Positions 44,652 through 56,600 of a stretch of DNA of 64,000 bases are shown one piece after another. The stretch covers positions 3,906,001 to 3,970,000 of the forward strand of contig VCCP01000004.1 of assembly GCA_005765155.1 (NCBI GenBank), in the 5' to 3' direction. The notes beneath the pieces were generated by a model. It did no database searches, was not told the DNA's origin, and saw only the letters and a program-made list of their open reading frames with translations. This DNA comes from Zelopaecilomyces penicillatus. Taxonomy: Eukaryota > Ascomycota > Sordariomycetes > Hypocreales > Pseudodiploosporaceae. The translations under genes and the position numbers were made by a program. Each line of letters starts with the position of its first letter. The stretch's first letter is position 1.

Positions 44652-45342
44652 ATATGGAAGAAGCATCCCGCAATGACGATCAACACACAGCCATGTTTAG
44701 TGTATCCATAGCATATAGAGAAGACCCCCCTTGTGTAATTATGTAGCAATGACTGTTTTGCTATCATCTTGTCATTCTCATTGTTCCATCTCATTCTTCT
44801 CCTGCTTGCATCTGAAGGACATGATTTCGGTGGTTGGATGCAGTGCCAGGCACAATTTGCTCAAAATGGAACAGCCACGCAGGCCTCACCCTCGCAAACC
44901 CCCCTAGGGTCTACGCCTGAGCAGCTATTATCTACCCAGTCCTATATATATCTAACAATACACATTATCACGACCGGGCCGGCACCGGCGACCGAGCCTA
45001 ATGCAGAATGTGGGGCAAGCCGTTGGTGGCCGTTGGTGGCAAAAAGAGGCCAAGAGCCTGTCGCGCACGGTTCAGGCGGCTCAACAGCCGATGCACGCTG
45101 GCCTGGCATTCACTGCATGCACCAGACTCCTTGCAGCTGCCACCTGTGACCCAAAAACCAAACCCAACCGATATTGCTCCAACGTCACCTCTTGACCGTC
45201 TCTCGAACCTCATTTCTCGAACCGCCGTTGCGGTGGCTCGACGTCACCGCCTGTTTGCTGCCGCCCACCGCAAGCCGTCGTCACCATCATATCGCCATGC
45301 GATGATCCCGCTACAACCCGGAGAGACTTGCCCCCGCCGGCC
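44652..45342. promoter_or_regulatory. MSS51 3' flank and upstream region of the PXA gene
   Basis: 691 bp between tandem genes. The first part is AT-rich (3' UTR). The last 150 bp before the PXA start are C-rich and contain two short upstream ORFs: ATG-CGA-TGA at 45297-45305, and a 14-codon ORF whose stop overlaps the PXA start (see findings). Confidence 0.5.
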
Positions 45343-45346
45343 ATGA
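45302..45346 (+). promoter_or_regulatory. Upstream ORF of 14 codons overlapping the PXA start as ATGA
   Basis: ATG at 45302-45304, stop TGA at 45344-45346; the PXA gene ATG is 45343-45345. A minimal ORF (ATG CGA TGA, 45297-45305) lies just before it in another frame. If both are in the mRNA leader, they should lower translation of the main ORF or make it depend on reinitiation. Transcription start is not known from sequence. Confidence 0.55.
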
Positions 45347-48300
45347 CTGCTATCACCTCGGCCGCCTCCCCGGCACCGATGCCCCTGCTCAAGCATGCCT
45401 CCGTGGCGCCCGGCCTCAAGTCCCGGCCTTCGCCGGCCGCTGAAGATCGTCGAGTCCATCGTCCAGCACTGCTCGACCCGCTGTCAGATCGTGCGACTCT
45501 GCAGCTGATTCGCAGAACATTGTGCCCGCAGCATACGGGCGACAAGGCTCGCGATGCTCAGGTACCCATCGAACAGCTTCTTCCTCCGCTGACGAGTCGC
45601 AACGATGTAGACCTGCAGCTGTATGCCTTCCTGGCCATCATCATGCGCGAGTTTGTGCAGGCCTGGTATGGCAAGATCACGACGGACGAGACCTTTGTTG
45701 CCGAGATCCTACACATCATCGCCCACTGTACCAGGGCGTTGGAGCAGAGGTTTCGAAAGCTAGACCTTGAGAGCTTAGTTTTGGATGAGATTCCTGATCT
45801 GCTTGACAGACATGCCACAGGTGGGTATCCCATCCCAGCTGTTACTTGCCACAGAACTCAAGACTAACTATTGTCTCTCTTCCCCTAGCCTATCGGGCAG
45901 CTCAACAGCCAATATCACAACCACCAGTGGACATCGACCGCCGCCAAATATATCATTCCCTCTGCCCATTACCTTTCCTTTCCCCAGTGCCTCGCTTAGA
46001 TGATCCAGTCACCGTGTCTGAGCAACAAGAAAACGAGGCTGTATATCGGCAGTTGCTTGTCCAAGCTGTACTCGCTATACTTCTCCCTACCGAAGATCTT
46101 GAGAATCCGTGTTTGACGGCGCTTGTAGGGCAGATCTTCTCGGAGCTTATCATTGGAAATGTTATTGCAAATAAGGCATCACAGCCGTGGCTGCTTTACG
46201 AAGGGATCTGCATCACGGCCCGTGTGTTGGATGAAAAGAAGACGAGGGCGGCTGCTCGGATTGTGTCTGGTGCTCACGGGCAGTCAAATTTTGGCCTAGC
46301 TGCGCGTAACCATCGGAGCTGGTCCGTCCAGGGATTTTTTGTATCTCTCATCCATGTCGCCATCATAATTACGACTGCGATTCGCTTCCTCGTTGGCATT
46401 GTGTCCGAATTCATGTCCTTGCCGCCGAGAGCCATGTTCACTCCAGAGAAGGGTCACGGGGATGCAACTGTGAACGGCAACAACCCTGACCAACAGCCAA
46501 GCAATGATGCATCCCCACAGATCAAAGCACCTGTGCTGACCTTCAAGCTCTGGTCCAGCTTCGGCAAGCTGGCTGAAATGGACCTAAGGATGCCGTGGCT
46601 CTGGGGTTTTGCATCACTCTTGCAGACTGCAGCAGTTCACGGGCCAGGACATCTCGCGGGCCTTGACGGGCCTTTCGATAGGTAAGGAACCGATTTCTTC
46701 TAGTTTTTTCTCCCCTGGCCTCCTACTTCTCACACCCCCTTCATCACTTACTCTTGACGGTACTTTTGATGTCGCCGGTCACATCGCATGGCTGCCGAGT
46801 CACTGGACTTTCTCATGGCTCAAGCGAGTTCCCAGAACAGGGGTGATAAAGTGATTCGGCCAACCCGCCTGCAAGCCCCTTCCCTATCGTGACCAAGCGC
46901 ACCAACTCAATATTCTACGCCCTCGGAGTTCATGTAGCAGATGAGCGTGGACAAAGCATGGATCACAGACGTGCAGCCAACCAAAACAAACACCCAGTCA
47001 GGGATCACGACGAACTTCACAGACGCACAACTGTATACGTCCAATCCCCACAAGATATGCCCAGATCGTGGCTGTTAGCTCCTCACACGTGCTGGCCAAT
47101 TGAAGCGCAGAACGCTTTGGTTGTCCTCCGATTGATCGATATGGTGTGCCCGCCTGGGCCACTTGATCCCAGCCTGTCCACCAACACGGCCTGTTTACGC
47201 GCCGGGCTAAAACAGGGGTCGTCAGCTTCAGACTAGCAAGCGGGTCGATTGGCCCAGCACCGTTTCGCGACGCCGTTTGCTAAACGTCCAACCCTTCTTC
47301 TGTCGCTGCCTGTTTGTTTGCTGGTCCCCGTGCCCTTCGCCCCGTGCCGCGCCACCCGCAAGGACCACATGCTGGAGTACTGTCCATTGGCCGCAAGCAA
47401 GGAGAGAAAGGTTGTGGCCATCGCTAGAACTAGAACCCGTTGTTACAGTGCAGCCTCGCCGATCATTCCCCTGGCACGAAGAGAGGTTCATAATCGACAG
47501 TGAGGAGAATCTGCCACTTTCATCATCGATTTCGCCTAGTGGGCTTGCAACATCAAGACCTCAGAGATAACTCGGGCACTGTATGAGGTGCTGGGCGTGC
47601 TCACACTATCTTTGAGAAATGGCTCTCGGGCTTGCATTGAGGCTTGCAGTGAGCTGCAAGAGATGCCCATGAAGGTGCAACTGGTGCGATGTGCGACCCA
47701 TTAAACCTCCCTCGTCTATACACCTAGACATACATTGGAGATGCTATGACTATTCATACGCACGCCCTCTCTTCTTTCACTCCGCATCTGCAAACCATCA
47801 CAGGTTCTCTCTCACCTTGCATAGATGTCATTTTGTCGGCGGCAGTGGACATACTGTGTCACACTTACATGCGAACCCACACACAAACATGGAGACACGG
47901 ATCACCCCTTGGTTGCTTCACCTGCCTGTCACTATATTTTACGAGCAGGCCAACACCATTTCATAATTGCTTACCCCATACCCTTCACTGACATGTCAAA
48001 TCCCACTAACCCACTTCAACACCCCCTCCTCCCCTTTGCCTAGCCAGCAATCAGGCCCGAAACTGAGTTGTGCTAACCCTGGTTTCTCTACTCTTTCTCA
48101 CTACTGCAGATTACTTTCATACCATCTTCAATCACTCTTTGACCCCTCCCATCTACCACCCATCCTTCGGTCTCTCCGAGGATCCCTCTTCCCCAACAAC
48201 AGCCCTGGCCAGTCCACTCTAGCAGCCCCATCTTCTGACGAGGAGCTGCGTGCTCTACGTCGCAGGGCCGCTAGCGCTCTTTGGGGCTTGTTGCCGAGGG

Positions 48301-48560
48301 GGGTGGGTCGTGTATACTTCGGTGGACGCCTCTGGAGACGCGGCGGCGGCGGAGGGTTGGGAGATGGATCGAGTAACAGCGAGGGAGTAGAGGAGCAAGA
48401 GAGGATGCTGGATGAGTTGAACAGCTTGTTGTCAGTGGTTGAAGATGAGTATTGCAACAAGCACTTAATGTATAGTGTCTTAGAACTACTTCTCGTAAGA
48501 CTGATGCCCGAGTTGAGCGAGAAAGGGGTGGTGGAACTATGGGAGGAGAGACTGGGCTGA
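45343..48560 (+). CDS. PXA-domain membrane-associated protein
   Basis: Three exons: 45343-45820, 45889-46681 and 48110-48560. The introns are 68 bp (45821-45888) and 1,428 bp (46682-48109), and all phases agree; 573 aa. The N-terminal part (DVDLQLYAFLAIIMREFVQA, YGKITTDETFVAEILHIIAH, FRKLDLESLVLDEIPDLLDR) is a PXA domain, as found in sorting-nexin-like proteins that act on endosomes or ER contacts. A hydrophobic stretch (VSLIHVAIIITTAIRFLVGI) at about residues 300-320 may be a membrane segment. The last exon resumes with LLSYHLQSLFDPSHLPPILR and ends DEYCNKHLMYSVLELLLVRL ... WEERLG. There is no PX domain, so this is the short fungal PXA class. The second intron is exceptionally long for this genome. 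Confidence 0.85.
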
Positions 48561-49907
48561 TTTGCCATCTGTTGATTTTAGTATGCTTACTCCAGTAGGT
48601 GATAGACAGACACCAAATATACCCGTCCTAGGATTAATGCCACTTCATGAATTTTTTAAGTTAACTTTTTGGCTTTGAAGAATTCGTCTGCCTTTTGTTA
48701 TCCAACTGGCCTTGTTCATGGAGTGTTTGACATCCCTATTGTAAGCTTGTGTCCTCATAGTCATGCACTTCACATTGCAACATTACGAACCCTTTGAATC
48801 ACGGTCACCTGCCCCCCCCCCCCTTGAAATATCAAATCATGTTTTTAGTACAGCATCATGTAATTTGTGCAAAAAGAGCTTGTAGCAACCTGTGCTATTT
48901 TCCCCACTTGTTGTTATCTGAGAGACCTCTTCTTCTGCCTCTCTGCTATCTGCGACGGCCCTCCAAAGACTTCATACATCCACCCCCATCCTCCTGCCAT
49001 ACACTGCCAGGGCACATGTTTTTTCGTCTTGCCACCTTTCGTCAGGTGTAGATTCAAGAAAGAGGAAAAATAAACAACAAATGGATAGAACAGATAAATA
49101 TCAACAGAAAAATGAGGTAAAAAATTGATGATATAAAAAATAAAAGAATGCTAAAAATGACAAGAGATGATAGAGTCCCTTTTCTCCAGGAGGTGACTGT
49201 TCCTAGATGGTCGCGGGGCGAACATATATAACATGTAGGTGAGGAATGATGCGAACAAAGAATAAGTCGCAATAATAACATCGCCAAGAACAAACGAAGG
49301 GGGTTGCGGCCGTGGGGTATTAAGAGTTTGTGCTTAATTGTTGATTTGGTTTCGTCGTTGCCGATAGGTCTGTTGCCAGAACATGTAGAGTCGCCTCCCT
49401 CTTTCCATTCTTATCCCATGAAGTCTTTTCGTATCAATCGAGCAATACCCTATATCCAATGTAGTAGATATCCAGGAGCGGCTACCCTTCCCAGTCTCGC
49501 CTATCCCGCTAGGTTGTATGAATGTAACAATTCAGATTTCCGTTTTCCCCATCTTCGTCATGCGTCCCGCGTGAGCAGGTTGGATGACATTGATCATCTG
49601 ATCTCTTTTTTTCTCCGGCGAAGCCAATCTTCGCAAGGGTATTGTTGTTCTGTCAGTCTGATAATTACCTCGAATCAGGTGTGAACCAAATTGTCTCCAT
49701 GCCTTGCCTCTGCCGTCCCGATCCCCTCCTCCTTGAAGATACTGAAAAAAAAAAGAAATAAAACGCCGGCGATAGATAAATATAAAACGCCTGAAAATGA
49801 AGCGATAAGAAAATTGGAAAAAAAGGAAAGGGAGAGCTAGACGAATGAGAAATATAGCAAGGGATGAAAAATTGAAAACGTAGGTAATGCAGCAATCAGC
49901 CCCATTT
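48561..49907. other. Convergent 3' flanks of the PXA and CENP-B-type genes
   Basis: 1,347 bp. It contains a C12 run (48812-48823) and two very AT-rich, purine-rich stretches (about 49055-49165 and 49740-49870), which look like 3' UTR or degenerate sequence. I see no gene. Confidence 0.45.
48812..48823. repeat. C12 homopolymer
   Basis: Twelve consecutive C downstream of the PXA gene. Confidence 0.9.
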
Positions 49908-51674
49908 TCACCTCGCTTCCATTGCCGTTCCAGTTGCAACCTGAACTTCCCCGTCTCCTTCCGGTATTCTTGATAAGCCACCCATCGATGGCCGTGAGGT
50001 CTGATGCTGGTGGATTTGAAGCTTTTTTGTAAGATGCACAACGGCCATGTATTCACTCTGATCGAATGGTCCGTTTGTCATGCTTTGTAAGTAGCTTAGT
50101 AGGGTGCTTGCTGCTCGCCTGGCATCCTCGGCCGTTGGAGAAACAGGCGAGGAGTCCACAGGCGTCGATGACATTGCGCTGCTTCCTGCCGGAGTATTAT
50201 TGGAACGTGTAGCAATGCTAGAATTGCTGCTGCTGCGACGAAGGCTAGGCGGCGATGTTACACTGGTATCGATCGCAAAAGGTGTAGCGTGTGCCTCGTG
50301 GCTAGGAGACTCAAGCGTTGATGATGCTACCGTAGCAGAAGAAGGATGTCTTGGAGTAACGGGCTCCGAATTGCCCACCTGGTTTGCATAATCCACATTG
50401 ATCGAGGGAAATGTATTGCTTCTTTTCTCGCGATGTTGAAAATCTGGAGCTCCGGATTGCAGATGTAGGTTGTTCTGATCCATGGAAAATGCACCGGTAT
50501 TGGGGTCAGGCGAAAAGTTGAATGGCCCTACTGGACTTAATGGCCCGGCGCCAGAGAAAGTATTGGCTGCATTATCTCCGCTATTCAAAGACACGGATGA
50601 GTGAGATGCAGTTTGCCTGTAGGGAAAGTCGAAGTCAAATCCATCAGCTTGTAGGTCCTCATCGCTGCGGCTGCCTGAGAGCGGTGATAGTTGATGCGTG
50701 GGTGATGTAGGAGAAATTCCGGCTGCAGTTCTATCCAGGCCCGTAGACATTCTGGCGCTGTCCGGGATATTTGTCTCAGATGCTCTTCGCATTAATCGTC
50801 CGGATCCAACACCATGTTTTTGCTTGAACTTCTGCAACCAGCTACCTGTTAGGCTTGACAGGTCTTGATTCCCACTGGCATGGGCGAAAAGCTTTGCCTG
50901 TTCCATGATTTCATCGTCCTTCACTTCGAAACCTCGCTGTTGCTGTCGTCGAATGTAGTTGCTAAGTGTACGATCGAAGTCGGGATGCTTCCCCTTGACG
51001 CGCTTGGAATTTGCATGTTCTGGTTCCTGCTCCCGTTTTAGATACTGGTCTTTGTGACGCAATACCTTCGACACCGTACTATGTGTTGTTATTAGGCATT
51101 TTCTTCAGGTATCAGTTGTACAATAGATGTCCGTTGCATACCTTCTTTCAACACCAAATCGAGCACCAATATCCGCCTGTCTCGTGCCTGGGTTCTCTTC
51201 GTGATATTGACACATTGCTCTTTTTTGTTCCGCGCTCAATGTTTTCCTCGCCTTCTCGTGTTGAATGGGAAGCCTGGGTGACTCGACGGGAGGCGCACTG
51301 GAGACTGGTGTCAAAGACAACGGGGGAGCAGAATAGCTCCCTGAGGGAGTGGGATTTGTTAATTGACTTGGCCATTGAGTGTTCAGCATAGGTAATTGGT
51401 GATGTCCCATGTTTGGTAGCGCTGGTTGTATCAACTGGTGATGGTGCTGTGATTGTGAAGGTGGCGGTGGCATTCTCCCAAGTGACTCCGTAGGCAGTCC
51501 GTGGGATACATATCCGCCGAAGTTGCCATATTCAGTCATAGGACTGTTATTGTATGGACTCTGGCTGTAAGGACTTATGCTAGCCCAAGCATCGCCGCCA
51601 TAGCTGTGTCCGTGGCTCTGTACGAGGGTCGCATCCTGCCCCATGGCGGTCGATCCATTGACTGTTGTATTCAT
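49908..51674 (-). CDS. CENP-B-type helix-turn-helix DNA-binding regulator
   Basis: Two exons, 51674-51142 and 51078-49908, with a 63-bp intron that splits a Ser codon in the DNA-binding domain; 567 aa. After 140 Ser/Pro/His/Gln-rich residues there is a CENP-B N-terminal HTH (EKARKTLSAEQKRAMCQYHE ... ADIGARFGVERS-TVSKVLRH), then a CENP-B-type second HTH (DFDRTLSNYIRRQQQRGFEV ... LTGSWLQKFKQKHGVGSG). The rest is low-complexity Ser/Thr/Pro. No DDE transposase domain is present, so this is a domesticated pogo-type DNA-binding module used as a regulator, as in fission yeast Abp1/Cbh proteins. Target genes are unknown. An out-of-frame ATG lies 10 bases before the start (51684-51682) and overlaps it. 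The C-terminus (AMEAR) is not conserved enough for me to exclude a further 3' exon. Confidence 0.87.
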
Positions 51675-52861
51675 GTTGTGTCATGTATAGTCCAGCTTCG
51701 TTGCTGGATTTGTGTAGATGCCGCGAATCTAGCGATGAGAGAAGGTCTTAGCAACGAAATAATCCACAACTATAACGAGCATGCAAAACAACCACTCAGG
51801 TGGTAAACAAACCCGTGGGATTGGTGAATAGTTATAAGTCAACCAAACCCTCGATCCCGAACACGAAGTGGCCAACGAATATGAGAGGCCAACAATGTAG
51901 AGGAGGAAAGTTACAAGGTTTTACCTGAGACTAGTAGAGTAAAGTAAGAGAAGACGAACCTCATGGACGGAAAACGTCAAATATATCAATGCATAATCCG
52001 CTATCAGAACCAAAGTGTGAGAATATGATGTGATGCTGGGTAGACAGAACTAGCGTAGCATGCAGAATCTACTCAAATCGCAGCGACTCAAGACCGTAAT
52101 GTGCATGTAGATGAAATGACAGATCCTATGCGGTAAAGTAGGACTGGTTAGAAAAAATTCTCCCAGAGACCTGATGTGAGTGAGGGGTTCGCTGAGAGGA
52201 TTCAGGACGCACTACTTTCAATGCGGCTTGGAATGCACCCCAAAAGTATCGAAGCAAGAGAACGATGGGGCTTTGATCAAATCAGCCGTAAGAGTTCTGG
52301 ATATCAACAGTATTTGAGACCCGTCGGTAAGCTTTGCTTTCCCACGCGCCACGGTAAGGTGAGACAGAGACGGGACGTTTCTTCGTCGTTGCTTTCACGA
52401 GTGCTTCACGGGGCGTATGCTAGGTGGAATCCGGTAGGCTTTCTGCTAGGATAAAGCAGAGGAGTGGTGGAGAAATGTAGTGGCCCGGTATCAACCCAAC
52501 CTAGCAAAAGGTAAAAGAGAAGAAGAGCGCACGAATGTGTAATAAAGTGTGTCGAAAGGGGCGGAGACAGTTTCCTCAAGTACCGAAAACCCCCCAAATC
52601 GTAACCCACCTGCACCTAGTCGAAGATTGTCGTCGGCGTCCTGGTAGTTGAGTACAAGCACTGGCGAGGCGACGCTGGTTGGTGTTGATGCGGTTGGTTC
52701 AAATGACGGTAAGGTCGGGATGTTTGCTGCAGACAGAATGTTGCTTTCAGTCCAGGCTTGGAAGCATCTAAGGTATCATCTAGATGCGTGCAGACCAGAC
52801 CAGATGGTGGCCATAGATATGCTACATACAGTAGCCATGTACGAAGGTGGACGTTGAGCGT

Positions 52862-52877
52862 GTATGTATATACATAC
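52862..52877. repeat. Perfect 16-bp palindrome
   Basis: GTATGTATATACATAC equals its own reverse complement. It lies about 1.2 kb upstream of the CENP-B-type gene and could be a dimer-binding site or chance AT-rich symmetry. Confidence 0.9.
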
Positions 52878-53591
52878 TTGTATGCACCCACATGCACGAA
52901 TACTGGCCAGGGGGGGACCCCTCGCAGGGGTGACTGGGGAAAGAGAAGGGGGGGTGTGGGAGATGGGAAAGGTGGTGTGGTGTGTGGGAGTCCGTACGGT
53001 GTTCCTACGGGAGTCTGTGACTGTTTGGTTGTGTGAATGAGCTACAGGAGAAGGACTCAAAGCAGCTTGTGTGCGCGTGCGTGTATGTGGTGGGTAGCAT
53101 TGGGTCTAAGAAGGGAATGGGTGTAGGAAAAGGCAGCCAGAATAGGTTGGGAGGGTATGGATCAAAGTCTCTCTATGGATATGGATGAGACGGAGTCTAC
53201 AAGTAGGTAGTCAGCGGATGACCGGGACTTGACAGAGAAGGAAGGCAAATCTGGGGAGGGGGCACTGACCGGCTTATACTACAAAATGTGATTGCAAAGT
53301 AGGAACACCATATAGATACGGGTAGCTGGGAGGTAGTTACCAAATGGGGATGTATGAATAGATATGCAAGCCGGTGCTTCTCATCTGCAGAACACACAAT
53401 ATAAATAGGTTAAGTTGGTTTGGCGCAAATAAATGAAGCTTCTCTGGCAACACCCGGCAAGTCGAGTGGGTGAAGGCTTGTGTTCTAGGTCTTCCATACG
53501 TAGTAACCACGAGACTAGACGGAATGCCACCGCCAGGGACCAACAATCCCAAGTCCAATATCCTGGTAGTCAACCAGAGTACCTACAACTA

Positions 53592-53606
53592 CTGTACGTA
53601 GTACAG
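53592..53606. repeat. Short inverted repeat (6-bp arms)
   Basis: CTGTAC-GTA-GTACAG with a 3-base spacer, in a stretch rich in GTAC and TACCTAC words. Confidence 0.8.
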
Positions 53607-56600
53607 GTACAGATATAGCCTATTTCTAATGGCCGTGAGTCTGTGAGGCTGAGTGATATTCGTTTTGTTTCCCTTGTGCATTGCATGGCCGTATCGGGAG
53701 CATTCGAAAGCCAATTTCTGAAGACGGCCCCCCAATGCTAGATGGGGTCCTAGAAAGTGTTTGATGCTGGTCCTGGTTCAAACCAGTATGGCAATGGCCA
53801 CAGGTCCGAGTACAACACAATCACTGTACAATGATGTATGTGTCGCGAGTACTCACACCTGGTTCATGTACACACAGCGTAGAGACCCGGGGCATGTCCG
53901 CTCCATGGAGGGGAGATAATCAAGGAAGAAAAAAGAAAGCTCTTCGAGTTGAGGGTAGTGAGCATCGATGCGACCAGCCGCGACAGAGAGGCTGCATACA
54001 CCGTAGTAAGAACAACTCGCTCATCGTAGGTATATGTACAGGTAATAGTGCTCGTACACCTAGCGACTGGCATCGTTGACAAGGGCGAAACCTGACCCCA
54101 TGCACTTTTCCGCCCCCGGCAAGGCCCACCTTTCTAGGCCGAAATCTGATACCCCGGCGGGATCCTCTGTCTGGCGTAGCCTAGTACTAGGATAGACATC
54201 TGAACCAATGACCTACGAGAACCAGAGATGAGGTCAGAGCAGGCATGTGTGGAGTTTACCAATCAGTCGATAAATGGATGAGGTATTTCGACAGCAAATT
54301 GGCATTTGGGAGTAGGTGTAGGAGTGGTCCTGCTTTGGTCATCAGAGTCAAACTGTGGGTCTGGACTGGACCAGGTCCATTCAATGGCTAAGGGATCTGA
54401 TTTCCTATCAGTCAATCAACAGCAGCCTTGAAAGACAAGCCACACAGCCTTTCCCCTCATCCCCGTACATGGTTGTAGGTGTATCTCTTCTCGTTCTCTG
54501 CTTCCCAGCAATAACAGCCGTAGGAGTCGCCAGCCCTGTGGCAGTGTGCACGAGGACTCAGCAGTTTACACAGCAGTTCAGCGACAGGGATTTGTTGAAA
54601 GGGTGTGCTGCCCAGCGGGCACAGGGACGATATTCAGTCTGGCTATGGTGTTCTCAACTTATTAGAGCAGTATATGCGGTACATAGATACGGCTTGATCA
54701 TTTTTGGCATGGCTGCCCATGTTGACATAGTTCGCCAATGCCTATCACTCTTCTATTCGAACTTTGGGTCTTTGCTTGGGGCATGCCATGTAAGTCCAGG
54801 ACGCCTGAAAGCTGTCCGAGACATCATCATCACCGGGTCCGCTCACCACGAGTTCTGAGGGGGGCGCCAACCGTCGGGCGTCTGAGTTTCCGCCGTCCGG
54901 AAATTGTGAAAAACGACCTGGCCACACTGGATGGCCAAACAGGCATGGTTGCACACTGGAATGAAACCAAAGAAGCGTTTTCGTTCGTTCGCTGGATTGC
55001 TCCCCCCACTCTTGCCCTCTGTGGATGTAGGTGTAGTGCGTACATACACATTGTACTGTACATAGTTGTAGGTGTAGTAAGTTAATTATGTGAGAGCCAG
55101 TTCAATTGAGCAAAAGAATCGAGAGCGCGCGCGAGCGGGAGGCCCGTCCGCAGACTGGCAGGGGGGCCACCAAGGTCGTCTCCCTTTTCTCCAAGACAGA
55201 CCAGGCAGGGGTTAGCCATTCACCACACACACCCCTCAGAGCCCTAGCCAAGCCCCAGGAGGGAGACCGGTCCAGCAAGCTCTCTTCAGCCTCGAGCTTT
55301 TTAGATGGAGAGAAATCACGGCGCGCTGGTCGATCAATGCATTGCCTTGCTGCTTGCTCCATGGTTCCCGAGGCCGGCTGCGGCCACCATTGATGTGGTC
55401 ACATTGCTAGCGCAAGCCTCTGATTCTGGCGTCGAAGTGGCATGTATAACCATGATGCTTTCAATTTCTGTTTTTGTAATTCTGCAGGTTTTGTTTAGAG
55501 GTCGCTCGACGGTTGGGATGATAAGTTACAATTCATAACGAGGTTTGCTAATGCCGTTTGACCAAAGGGCAATCATGCAGGAGTGAGCAATAGAGGGGTT
55601 TTACATGTCCGACATCTGCATGGCAGTTTGCTCATAGCGCGTGGTAACAGGAATGTAAGTTGGATTGTTTTGCTTTTGGTAACTTCTTCGTTCTTCCTTA
55701 CTTTTGCGAGATTGTTCTGGACGGAACGAAGTCGCCGAGATCCCGAGTCACGAACCGTTGACCATGACAGAAACTAGCAGGCTTGGGAAGGAAAGACCAG
55801 TCTTGACAGTGCCGGCAGGTTCGGATGAGGAACAAGTGCAATTCCGCGTGGAAACATCCGAGATGATCTATCGATAGAATGCTGGATGCTGTTTTCAAAC
55901 ATTATTGCAGCTGTGTACGGATACCTCTACCATACCTATATCAATCAGTTATTATCTGTCATACCAACATGGATGGCTCTATCGTCCTGCAATACACAGC
56001 AATGGAGCTTCCATCATCAGATCCACAACTAGATTTGCCACCTCGTGCCCCCCAGTCAACGACATGCCGAGACCGTCAATGCTCACAACGGCACTGCTCC
56101 TCGTCGTCAGGCTGATCTTCTTGGCTTGGCGGTCCCCTTACTCGCACATTACAAGCAGACGCTGTGTACAGTAGCAACCGGCTTTGCTCCGGAGAAGGGG
56201 AGGGTGAGGGGAAGGTGGAGGGTCATTTCTTTTTTCCCACCATCACTGGCACGTTTTTTTTGCTTTTCCTACCCGTTGCAATGTTTAATTGGCTTTGCCT
56301 AGGAGAGACCTTGTTGAATCCCTTATCTTTTTCCCCTTGATAGTTGGGGCTTGATGCGAACAGCCGATGCTAGACACATTGGTATAGTGCAAGCTCGGGC
56401 CATATGAAAAGGATGGCACACCCAAGGTGAATCATGACTGAATCCCACCTCGTCACGGGTGCTTGATGGTTGTGACTGTTGAGGCAAATCAGGAGCTAAT
56501 AAGTCCCTGATTACTCGTATAGTGTGTATCACTGTACGACATAATCGTCCGGCATGTCACAGGGTGGTTATACTGCCATGGATCGACTGTCGACATATTG

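Noticed and set aside
53755..53790. tRNA-like B-box word GGTTCAAACC
   Set aside because: The flanking bases do not form a T-arm or an acceptor stem; it is a small hairpin CTGGTT-CA-AACCAG.
54355..54468. N-terminal extension of the ORF at 54469-54858
   Set aside because: The extension starts at GTG, not ATG, and its first 38 residues are not conserved with anything I recognise.
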